This document shows positions 54,701 to 61,138 of a stretch of DNA of 64,000 nucleotides, piece after piece. The translations under genes and the position numbers were made by a program. Within the stretch, counting starts at the first letter, position 1. Each line of letters starts with the position of its first letter. Where the stretch lies: contig CANRXB010000009.1 in NCBI GenBank assembly GCA_947643715.1, positions 1 through 64,000 on the forward strand, read 5' to 3'. This stretch comes from an uncultured bacterium (GTDB lineage: Bacteria; Bacillota; Clostridia; Oscillospirales; Oscillospiraceae). The notes under the pieces were generated by a model that searched no databases, was not told the origin of the DNA, and saw only the letters and a list, made by a program, of their open reading frames with translations.

Positions 54701-54974
54701 GACCGGCGGCAACGTCTATGTGGGCACCACCAACAACGGCCTGACCGCCATGATCACCCTGAAGGACGGCACGGATTGGAAGGCGTTCAACGTGGGCAAC
54801 GTGAAGGTCGTGAACTTCGTGAGCGGTTACACCGTGAACAATCTGCTCGACCTGAACAACCTGGCCTCCCTGGTCTCGCTGAACAACGGTAAGGACGTTA
54901 AGGTGTGCGTGGAGTACGCCGCTGCTGAGACGCCCATCGCTTCCACCATCTATGTGGTCGCGGTGGAGAACTAA
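51792..54974 (+). CDS. S-layer-homology domain surface protein
   Basis: A 1060-residue secreted protein. The signal peptide is MRNLKKFLALVLAMIMAMSL followed by MVTANA and a cut before AGNYSD. SLH repeats follow: DVLSGMKVFQGDEKGFRPGDSITRAEVATIVYRLA (residues about 45-80) and a second with WFAGAVGYCANAGYIKG and TFAPYEKVTGYEAL (about 105-150). The remaining ~850 residues are Thr/Asn/Gly-rich with no known domain, as in S-layer lattice proteins. Codons match highly expressed genes. AAAAGGAGGAAACG supports the ATG at 51792, not the frame opening at 51756. Confidence 0.92.
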   Translation: MRNLKKFLALVLAMIMAMSLMVTANAAGNYSDMADVTPQFVEAVDVLSGMKVFQGDEKGFRPGDSITRAEVATIVYRLATGDATGERVKLYANYGNFTDVKPDDWFAGAVGYCANAGYIKGKTTTTFAPYEKVTGYEALAMILRAVGYDKNGEFTGPEWRQNVASLATELKLLVNINDTRYAGTLHTVARRDVVAELLFQTAAYVRMVTYTPAFGYQTGNMTNADVYTDTLGYKWYGLRPTERIILGNQATGEWSTVLGNQDPGKVDYTDGSGVKTSVNYTEYSYPGAVLVAGMDYSSGYPGTSTGKTQDDKDVYVPSNGLQLNYTTGLNMFGHKVKVWYDARGGGPRPVYDLKDKATVSGVVGGVENLNPGGDLAATPADSVGAALRAFKDANGRGFNVDNTWGYFVSDSFSRITGANDGNYIYDGGAASERFLASLPGTPDTDARVWMAVSNNDMRTIDVLIPVECEVAEISERDDISATKTIELRNSLFGFGVADTTGSNIGQIPQDYVMNKDAIVLGNTVVAVDIVRRTSDPSKPAVWLDTPTKTVSGKVISYDPVTDAITLEGGTTLKRTIIADEALRSGLGDINPETMGLASDGKIPNMAFDQYTITLDMQGNWLKAERAYNNNFIYGTYLDYGTQLGTSTFTYKMVGVGMDGAMTTVDVTKYWNEGATQSFDLNGGDPGKMNDVGMPYHNVNAANGLVGRNEASTIDYKGFIINGKMADNRDVTLQTVSGIQSLAAEVKTVYNGYTWTGVDFVSDDKTVIDRNSVQMTVQQVKDSTANGTTNNPYLYFTEQTKFIVVSGYGTDSLKPKVYNGISELLGDAVSVTLDDSDLDEILFTCSNYIYANTGAVAKQVDTIFIPKSELTWSYGTNTYFINNPFTAIQDTSGEADPALLYTVYQGGERSTIWIDKKGQEVIGENWNQFWTIYVTNKNAADGRPIYSAAPASVGDPYDNTDGIDNIGIDTSTGGNVYVGTTNNGLTAMITLKDGTDWKAFNVGNVKVVNFVSGYTVNNLLDLNNLASLVSLNNGKDVKVCVEYAAAETPIASTIYVVAVEN

Positions 54975-55011
54975 GGCATACGGCTGACGTTCCCAAACAA
55001 AAAGCGCGGAA

Positions 55012-55047
55012 AAGGACGGCCCCCCGGATCTCCGGGGGGCCGTCCTT
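55012..55047 (+). terminator. Terminator after the S-layer gene
   Basis: A perfect 17-bp stem (55012-55028 with 55031-55047) between convergent genes; T-run short (CCTTCGT). Confidence 0.8.
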
Positions 55048-55054
55048 CGTGGGT

Positions 55055-55600
55055 TCAGGACAGGGCTACGTAGAAATACAAGCAGCCGTACCGATTGCAG
55101 ATGACAGCTTCTGCCCAACTGCACACGGTGAAGCCGCCGGGGACGATGACGGCCTGGTGTTGTTCCGGAGAAAGGTAGTAAGCTGGATGATCCGTGACGG
55201 CCAGGGCGCTGTAGGAGCCGTTGATGCTGCCCACATGGATGAGGACGGCCACGGGGGTGAAGCCCAGGGAGATGGTCTGTTCGCGGCCATTGCCGGTGTA
55301 GGCGCCCACGGCGATCTTGTGGGCCTCCAGGGCGGTGGCCCGGCCCGCCAGCGCGTCGATGCGGGCGCTCAGGGCGGCGTCGGCGGCGGACAGCTCGGCG
55401 GTCTTTTGATCCTGGCCGGTCTGCACGCCGGCCAGCGCGGCCTCCAGGCCGGACTTCACCCCGGCCAGGGACCGCTCCAGGTCGGCGCGCGTGCCGGTGA
55501 GGGCGGTCTCCAGCTTCCGGGCGTTGCCGTTCAATGGGTCGGCGGAGAACGTGTCGGACGGTTCGATGAGATCGAGTTTGTAAGTATTGGTCTGTTGCAT
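55055..55600 (-). CDS. Phage-tail-fibre-like protein
   Basis: A 181-residue protein opening QQTNTYKLDLIEPSDTFS with LNGNARKLE. Next comes an Ala/Leu-rich stretch that looks like a coiled coil (about residues 35-90). The C-terminal beta-rich text AVGAYTGNGREQTISLGFTPVAVLIHVG resembles phage tail-fibre/receptor-binding ends. No other phage gene surrounds it, and it lies just past the canonical murE on the same strand. Its ribosome binding site (GGGAGGGAT) is inside a perfect stem. Could be a domesticated phage gene or a cell-surface or exported protein without a visible signal peptide. Confidence 0.6.
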   Translation of the reverse strand: MQQTNTYKLDLIEPSDTFSADPLNGNARKLETALTGTRADLERSLAGVKSGLEAALAGVQTGQDQKTAELSAADAALSARIDALAGRATALEAHKIAVGAYTGNGREQTISLGFTPVAVLIHVGSINGSYSALAVTDHPAYYLSPEQHQAVIVPGGFTVCSWAEAVICNRYGCLYFYVALS

Positions 55601-55604
55601 CGTG

Positions 55605-55629
55605 TTATCCCTCCCACCGGGAGGGATAA
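55605..55629 (-). promoter_or_regulatory. 11-bp hairpin enclosing the tail-like gene's ribosome binding site
   Basis: On the minus strand TTATCCCTCCC pairs with GGGAGGGATAA around GGT, a perfect 11-bp stem ending 4 bases before the ATG at 55600. It buries the GGGAGG Shine-Dalgarno. It could block translation or serve as a weak terminator for murE. Confidence 0.6.
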
Positions 55630-55682
55630 GGCCCGTTCGGTGGCACGTTTTCGTGCGACAGGGCCGAGATCTTTCGGAAAAG

Positions 55683-57125
55683 TCAACGTTGTACGGCGAA
55701 ATACTCGTCCAGCACGGCCCATTCGGAGAAGGGGCGGCGCACGCCGTCCTCCTCGATGTATGCCTCGTGGCCCTTGCCCAGCAGGGCCACCACGTCGCCG
55801 GGTCCGGCCAGATCCAGGGCATGGAAGATCGCTTCCCTGCGGTCTGGGACGATCTCCCAGGGGATGGAGCTGCCCAGGGCGTCGGCGATGTCCCGGCAGA
55901 TGTCCAGGGTGCGTTCAGAGCGGGGGTTGTCGGCGGTGAGCACGGCGCGGTGGGCCCAAACGGCGGCTTCGCGGGCCATGTCGGCGCGGCGCAGCTTGGG
56001 GCGGTCGCCCCCCGCGCCAAAGACGAGGATGATGTGGCGTGGGCGGTGCTCGGCCAGGGCGGAGAGGATGGCGTGGAAGCTGCTGCCGTTGTGGGCGTAA
56101 TCGACGATCACGGCGTAAGGGGCGGGGGCGGGGTAGCGTTGGGCCCGGCCGGGGACGCAGACGGCGGACAGTCCGGCGCGGATGGCGTCCTCGCCGACCC
56201 CCAGGGCGCGGCAGAGGGCGACGGCGGCCAGCGCGTCCTCGCCGTTGAAGGCGCCGGGGAGGGGGATGCAGTAGGAGCTGCCGTCGGCCAGGACGAGGCG
56301 GGTGGACAGGGGGCGGTCGGGATCCGGGGCGGCAGAGAGGGCGCGCACATCGGCGTCCTCGCCGAAGCCGAAGGAGGAAACGGGCGTGCCGGGAGGGAGC
56401 TGAGCGGCCATAGCGGGCCAGCTCGGGTCGTCCCCGTTGCCCACGGCGAGGCGGCACTGGCGGAACAGCGCGGCCTTGCAGGCGCGGTACTCGTCGAGGT
56501 CGGCGTGCTCCGCCTTGCCGATGTGGTCCGGGGAGAGGTTGAGGAACAGGGCGGCGGTGAACTCGAGCCCGGCGACCCGGCCCAGCTTCATGGCCTGGGA
56601 GGAGACCTCCATGACGACATGGGTGCACCCGGCGTCTGCCATGCGCCGCAGGGTGCGGTGGAGGGCGATGGGTTCCGGCGTGGTGTTGGGGGGGCTGGCC
56701 AGGAGCGTGGGCCCGATATACGCACCCAGGGTGCCGATCATGCCGGTCGGATGCCCGGCGGCGGTGAGGACGTCCCGGAGCATATGGGCGGTGGTGGTCT
56801 TGCCCTTGGTGCCGGTGACGGCGATGAGGGAGAGCTCTCGGGCAGGGTAGCCATAGAATCCTGCGGCGATGGTGGCCAAGGCGGCGCGGGGATCGTCCAC
56901 GGCTGCGGCTGGGACGGCCTGGGGCAGCGGCGGGCGGCAGACCACGGCGACAGCGCCCCGGGCCAGCGCGTCGGAGATATAGGCGCGGCCGTCGGTCCTG
57001 GCGCCCTCCATGGCGATGAACAGCGCGCCGGGGACCACCTCCCGGGAGTCGCAGGCCAGGGCGGAGACGTCCGCGTCGAAGGGGCAGCGGGCCCCGGCGG
57101 CGGACAGGAGCTGGGACAGCTTCAT
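55683..57125 (-). CDS. murE: UDP-MurNAc-tripeptide synthetase MurE (meso-DAP type)
   Basis: A 480-residue cytoplasmic ligase adding the third residue to UDP-MurNAc-L-Ala-D-Glu. VTGTKGKTTTAHML is the P-loop. DNPR is at residues 399-402 (LTADNPRSERTLD), the signature of diaminopimelate-adding enzymes. RADG-free NTTPEPIALHRTLR and VMEVSSQAMKLGRV fit the family. AAAGGAGTC precedes the start. Distinct from the DNPR-less homolog at 36077-37609. Confidence 0.95.
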   Translation of the reverse strand: MKLSQLLSAAGARCPFDADVSALACDSREVVPGALFIAMEGARTDGRAYISDALARGAVAVVCRPPLPQAVPAAAVDDPRAALATIAAGFYGYPARELSLIAVTGTKGKTTTAHMLRDVLTAAGHPTGMIGTLGAYIGPTLLASPPNTTPEPIALHRTLRRMADAGCTHVVMEVSSQAMKLGRVAGLEFTAALFLNLSPDHIGKAEHADLDEYRACKAALFRQCRLAVGNGDDPSWPAMAAQLPPGTPVSSFGFGEDADVRALSAAPDPDRPLSTRLVLADGSSYCIPLPGAFNGEDALAAVALCRALGVGEDAIRAGLSAVCVPGRAQRYPAPAPYAVIVDYAHNGSSFHAILSALAEHRPRHIILVFGAGGDRPKLRRADMAREAAVWAHRAVLTADNPRSERTLDICRDIADALGSSIPWEIVPDRREAIFHALDLAGPGDVVALLGKGHEAYIEEDGVRRPFSEWAVLDEYFAVQR

Positions 57126-57170
57126 CAGGAAGACTCCTTTACGATTTGCTGTCTCAATCTATGGTTTTAG

Positions 57171-57205
57171 GCAAAAAAATGTCCCTCCCGCATCACGGGA
57201 GGGAC
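57171..57205 (-). terminator. Terminator of the flavin reductase/rubredoxin gene
   Basis: GTCCCTCCCG (57181-57190) pairs with CGGGAGGGAC (57196-57205); the minus-strand tail ATTTTTTTGCC is a good U-tract. Lies 55 bases past the stop. Confidence 0.85.
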
Positions 57206-57260
57206 TTCGTGTCGTTTTATCGGTGGAGCGGGGACGTCCGGTGAGGGCGGTCCCCGGACG

Positions 57261-57881
57261 TCAGAGGGAGATCTTCTCGAAATCGGAGGCAGGGTGCTTG
57301 CACAGCGGGCAGAGGAAGTCTGCGGGCAGCTCCTCCCCCTCGTGCACGTAGCCGCATACGGTGCAGCGCCAGGCGGTCTTGCCAGTGGTGGTGGCAGGCT
57401 GCTGCGGCTTGGGCTTGATGTGGGCCTGATAGTACGCGTAGGTGGTGGAAGGATCGCTGGAGAGCACCTCCATATCGTCCACACCGGCGATGAACAGGGT
57501 GTGGGTGCCCAGGTCCAGGGTCTGCTCCACGGTGGCGCTGATATAGGCGTTGGTGCCGGCGGTGACGTAATACAGGCCGTTCGCTGCCCGCTGGCAGTGC
57601 TGGTATCCGGCGAACTTGTCCACGTCCCGCCCGGACTGGAGGCCGAAGTGCCGGAACGTGTCGAAGCCGGCCGTCTCGCTGAGGATGGAGACGTTGAACT
57701 TCCCGCTCTGCTTCACCAGGTCGTGGGTGAAGCCGGCCTTGTTCACCGCGATGCTGATGCGCTCGGGCTGGCTGGTCACCTGGCCCGCCGTGTTGATGAT
57801 GCAGCCGCTCTCCGCGCCGCCGGCAGCGGCGGTGAGGACGAACAGCCCATAAGACAGCTTGTACATTGCTTTGGGATCCAT
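57261..57881 (-). CDS. Flavin reductase-rubredoxin fusion (Hrb/flavoredoxin type)
   Basis: A 206-residue redox protein. Residues about 5-145 form a flavin-reductase/flavoredoxin-like FMN domain (KLSYGLFVLTAAAGG..., TTAGQVTSQPERISIAVNK-type text). The last ~45 residues are a rubredoxin: WRCTVCGYVHEGEELPADF and FLCPLCKHPASDF with four iron-binding Cys. Such fusions take electrons from ferredoxin or NAD(P)H reductases for oxygen or peroxide defence in anaerobes. ATG 57881 follows AAAAGGAGG. Confidence 0.92.
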   Translation of the reverse strand: MDPKAMYKLSYGLFVLTAAAGGAESGCIINTAGQVTSQPERISIAVNKAGFTHDLVKQSGKFNVSILSETAGFDTFRHFGLQSGRDVDKFAGYQHCQRAANGLYYVTAGTNAYISATVEQTLDLGTHTLFIAGVDDMEVLSSDPSTTYAYYQAHIKPKPQQPATTTGKTAWRCTVCGYVHEGEELPADFLCPLCKHPASDFEKISL

Positions 57882-57927
57882 TTTGTACCTCCTTTTGGTG
57901 CATATGTGTTTTGCATGTTCGGATATC

Positions 57928-57956
57928 ATTTTAGCTTTGCGCGTGCGGCTTGTCAA
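57928..57956 (-). promoter_or_regulatory. Promoter of the rubredoxin-fusion gene
   Basis: On the minus strand TTGACA (57951-57956) and TAAAAT (57928-57933), 17 bases apart. Confidence 0.8.
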
Positions 57957-57978
57957 TATGCACGTGTCATGGAGCGGA

Positions 57979-58010
57979 TCAGGCCGCCGGGATCGATCCC
58001 GGCGGCCTGA
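57979..58010 (-). terminator. 32-base perfect palindrome after the GtrA-type gene
   Basis: TCAGGCCGCCGGGATC and its complement read without any loop, 15 bases past the stop of the membrane protein gene. No U-tract follows, so it may be a terminator or mRNA end-protecting hairpin. Confidence 0.55.
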
Positions 58011-58025
58011 CGGTCGTGAGCAAAG

Positions 58026-58577
58026 TTATTTCTTGGCCTCTCCCTCGGGGAAGATGATCTTGTTGACGAAGAAGAAGATGATCATGGAGATGCCGCCGTT
58101 GAGGACGGTGGTGCCGATGTTGTAGATGAAGTCGGGGACGAACATACCGGCCACGGCCACCCACACGCAGTTGATGGAGTTGACGATGCAGTTGATGATG
58201 ATGAAAGCGACGACGTACCAGGCGATCTGATAGGCCAGGTTGCCCTTGCTGCGGAACACGAAGTTGCGCTGGATCGGGAAGTTGATGATCTCGCCGATGG
58301 CCATGGCGATCATGTACGCGCAGAAGTAACCCAAGCCGCCGTGGGCCACGTCATAGCCGAAGATGTTCCACTTGAAGGTCTCGCCGAACAGGGTGACGGG
58401 GATGCCGGGCCAACCGAAATCGACGTTGGACAGGCTGGTGAACGCCATGGGCAGGAACTGGAGGATGAAGTACTTCAGCACCGTCACCAGGTTGCTGACG
58501 ATGACGAACAGTCCGCCCTCTCGGATCCACTTGGCTGCTTTGGGGTGCTTCTCCGCAAAATCGTTCCAGAATTTCAT
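58026..58577 (-). CDS. GtrA-like four-helix membrane protein
   Basis: A 183-residue inner-membrane protein with four predicted helices, including GLFVIVSNLVTVLKYFILQFL, FCAYMIAMAIGEIINFPIQRNFVF and GISMIIFFFVNKIIFP. NFPIQRNFVFRS matches the GtrA/DPMS-flippase-like family (polyprenyl-phosphate sugar flipping). AGGGAGG precedes the ATG. It is immediately downstream of a GH3 glycosidase gene, with a 14-base gap. Confidence 0.82.
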   Translation of the reverse strand: MKFWNDFAEKHPKAAKWIREGGLFVIVSNLVTVLKYFILQFLPMAFTSLSNVDFGWPGIPVTLFGETFKWNIFGYDVAHGGLGYFCAYMIAMAIGEIINFPIQRNFVFRSKGNLAYQIAWYVVAFIIINCIVNSINCVWVAVAGMFVPDFIYNIGTTVLNGGISMIIFFFVNKIIFPEGEAKK

Positions 58578-58591
58578 GTTCCGATCCTCCC

Positions 58592-61009
58592 TTAATTCAT
58601 AGCGTTCGCCGCTTTGCGCTTCTTGCCGGAGCGGAAGAACCCGCCGATGACCCGGCCCATGCCCTTGAAGAAGTGGCCGTTGACGATGGTCAGGATGCCC
58701 TCCGCCATCTCCATGGTGCACATGCCTCCCGCCATCTTGGCGATGCCCCGGAAGGGCATGTTGTAGATGAAGGTGATGTTCAGGTCAGGCTCTCCCTTTT
58801 CGATGCTCTTGTTGAGCATGTTGGTCATGATCTTGTACGCGAACCGGGCCAGGCCGCTCTTGGCGTAATAGAGCTGGCAGATGGCGTCGTTCATGTCCAG
58901 GGTGCCGCTCCAGTGGCCGTCGGGGATGGGACGGCCCAGCAGCGCCTCGAACTCGGCGTCGGAGATGTCCTTGATGTCTGCGTTGAAATACTTGGCCAGC
59001 TTGACCTTGTCATAAGGACTGGCCGCGCCGGTGCCCTGCACGGCGAGCGTACCGGACAGCTTGATGTCCGCTACGGACGCGCCGATCATGACCTGCCACT
59101 CGCCGCCCTCCACCTCGAACTTGTTGGTGTCCACGTTGAAATAGCGGAACGCCTTGTCATCCAGTCCGATGGTGACCTTCTTGGATTCCCCGGCCTTCAA
59201 GGACACCTTCTGGAAGCCCTTGAGCTCCTTGACGGGGCGGAACACGCCGCCGTCCCGCTTGGAGACATAGAGCTGGGCCACCTCGGCCCCGTCCATCTTG
59301 CCGGTGTTCTTGAGGGTGAAGGTCGCGCCCTTGTCCGTGACCTTCAGGTCGGAATACTCGAAGGTGGTGTAGCTCAGGCCGAACCCGAAGGGGAACAGCA
59401 CGGGCACGTTCGCCGTCTCGTAATAACGGTAGCCCACGAAAACGCTCTCCCGGTACTCGGCGGTGCGCTCTTTGGAGGGGAAGTAGGGGGCGGAGGAGGC
59501 GTCCTCATACTGGATGGGGTAGCTCTCCGCCAGCTTGCCGGAGGGGTTGACCTCGCCCATGACCACCTTCAGGACGGAAGAGGCTCCCGCCTGACCGCAC
59601 AGGTAGCCGTGGACCAGCGCCTTGCACTTGGGCAGCCAGGGCATCTCCACAGCGGAGCCTGCGGACATGATGGCCACCACGTTGGGGTTCGCCGCCGCCA
59701 CGGCATCCAGGAGATCCACCTGGCTCTGGGCCAGCTTCATGTGGGAGCGGTCCAGGCCCTCGGCCTCGCTAATCTCGTCCAGGCCGATGTAGAGCAGGAC
59801 CACGTCGGCTTTCTTGGCCAGCTCCACGGCCTTGGCCTGCATCTCGGGGTCGCCCTTGCCGGAACGGGGGTAGCCCGGCTCGAAGCCGGACACGTCCAGG
59901 TCGAAGTCCTTGATGACGTCCATGGCGTGGTCCAGCTTGGTGGGATTGACCACGGAGGAGCCCGCGCCCTGATACCGGGCCTTCTGGGCGAACTCGCCGA
60001 TGATGGCTACCTTGGTGCCCTTTTTCAGCGGCAGGATGCCCTCCTCGTTCTTCAGCAGCACGATGGACTGTTCGCTGGCCTTCGCCGCCAAGGCGTGGTG
60101 CTCATCCACGTCGAAGGGCTTGCCCTCCAACGGCTCGATGGCGTGGGTGACGGACAAGATCACGTCCAGCAGCTCGTCCACCCGCCGGTCCAGCAGCTCC
60201 TCGCTGAGCCTGCCGGACTTCACGGCGTCGATCAGCTCCAGGTCGGAGTCGCCCCCGGTGGTGGGCATCTCCAGGTGGGAGCCCGCCCGGACGCCCTCCA
60301 CATGGTCGTTGGAGCCGCCCCAGTCGGACACCACGAAGCCCTCGAAGCCCCACTCGTCCCGGAGGATCTCCTGCAGGAGATGCTCGTTCTCGTTGGCGTA
60401 GGTCCCGTTGATGCGGTTATAGGAGGACATGATGGACGTGGCCTTGCCCTCCTTGACGGCGATCTCGAAGCCGGTCAGATAGATCTCCCGCAGGGTGCGC
60501 TCGTCCATGACGGAGTCGGAGGCCATGCGGCGCAGCTCCTGGGAGTTGGCGGCGAAGTGCTTGGGGCAGGCGGACACACCATTGGTCTGGATGCCTCGGA
60601 TGTAGCTGGCGGCCATCTTGCCCGCCAGGTAGGGGTCCTCGGAGAAATACTCGAAGTTGCGCCCACAGAAAGGAGAACGCTTGACGTTCAATCCCGGGCC
60701 GAGCACCACGCCCACCCCCTGAGAGGCGGCTTCCTCGCCCAAGCGCCGGCCGATCTCTTCGCCCAGGACGGGGTCCCAGGAGTTGGCGATGGTGGCTGCC
60801 GTGGGGAAGCAGGTAGCGGGAAGAGAGGGATTCAGACCGAGCTGATCGCCTTCCCCGGCCTGCTTGCGGATGCCGTGAGGGCCGTCGGACAGGGTCATGT
60901 TAGGCACGCCCAGCCGCGCTACGCTCCGCGTCTGCCAGAAGTCCTTTCCGGAGAAGAGATAGCATTTCTCCTCCAAGGTCATTTGCTTGATGATGTCCGC
61001 GTGTTTCAA
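58592..61009 (-). CDS. GH3 beta-glucosidase-type glycosidase with extra C-terminal region
   Basis: An 805-residue cytoplasmic-looking glycoside hydrolase of family 3: MTLEEKCYLFSGKDFWQT opening, substrate-binding LSDGPHGIRKQ, KHFAANSQELRR, and the nucleophile Asp in GFVVSDWGGSND. The (alpha/beta)6 part (VLLYIGLDEISEAEGLDRS), then FnIII (GFGLSYTTFEYSDLKV) follow. Past the FnIII domain lie ~110 residues (from about 695) with an unknown helical domain (ISDAEFEALLGRPIPDGHW, LDMNDAICQLYYAKSG). The start is TTG 61009 with GGAGGGG 7 bases upstream. No signal peptide. Confidence 0.93.
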   Translation of the reverse strand: MKHADIIKQMTLEEKCYLFSGKDFWQTRSVARLGVPNMTLSDGPHGIRKQAGEGDQLGLNPSLPATCFPTAATIANSWDPVLGEEIGRRLGEEAASQGVGVVLGPGLNVKRSPFCGRNFEYFSEDPYLAGKMAASYIRGIQTNGVSACPKHFAANSQELRRMASDSVMDERTLREIYLTGFEIAVKEGKATSIMSSYNRINGTYANENEHLLQEILRDEWGFEGFVVSDWGGSNDHVEGVRAGSHLEMPTTGGDSDLELIDAVKSGRLSEELLDRRVDELLDVILSVTHAIEPLEGKPFDVDEHHALAAKASEQSIVLLKNEEGILPLKKGTKVAIIGEFAQKARYQGAGSSVVNPTKLDHAMDVIKDFDLDVSGFEPGYPRSGKGDPEMQAKAVELAKKADVVLLYIGLDEISEAEGLDRSHMKLAQSQVDLLDAVAAANPNVVAIMSAGSAVEMPWLPKCKALVHGYLCGQAGASSVLKVVMGEVNPSGKLAESYPIQYEDASSAPYFPSKERTAEYRESVFVGYRYYETANVPVLFPFGFGLSYTTFEYSDLKVTDKGATFTLKNTGKMDGAEVAQLYVSKRDGGVFRPVKELKGFQKVSLKAGESKKVTIGLDDKAFRYFNVDTNKFEVEGGEWQVMIGASVADIKLSGTLAVQGTGAASPYDKVKLAKYFNADIKDISDAEFEALLGRPIPDGHWSGTLDMNDAICQLYYAKSGLARFAYKIMTNMLNKSIEKGEPDLNITFIYNMPFRGIAKMAGGMCTMEMAEGILTIVNGHFFKGMGRVIGGFFRSGKKRKAANAMN

Positions 61010-61042
61010 ATCTGACCCCTCCTTCGGTGTCTCTCATTTTCT

Positions 61043-61079
61043 GCCTCCCGCCCCCGCCGCGAGGGCGGGAGCGGGAGGC
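61043..61079 (-). other. GC-rich hairpin between the GH3 genes
   Basis: GCCTCCCGC (61043-61051) pairs with GCGGGAGGC (61071-61079) and the inner CCCGCC/GGGCGGG continues the stem. On the minus strand it is followed by AGAAAATG, not a U-tract. May be a partial terminator or a processing stem that sets the relative output of the two glycosidases. Confidence 0.45.
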
Positions 61080-61138
61080 TGTGACAACTGATCCGGTGCG
61101 GTCCGGGACCGCGCTTGCCGGCTCACGCTCAGGAGCGC

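Noticed and set aside
51489-55124. 1211-codon minus-strand frame opposite the S-layer gene
   Set aside because: Low-complexity His/Val/Asp text typical of antisense frames; the plus-strand S-layer gene has signal peptide, SLH repeats and ribosome binding site.
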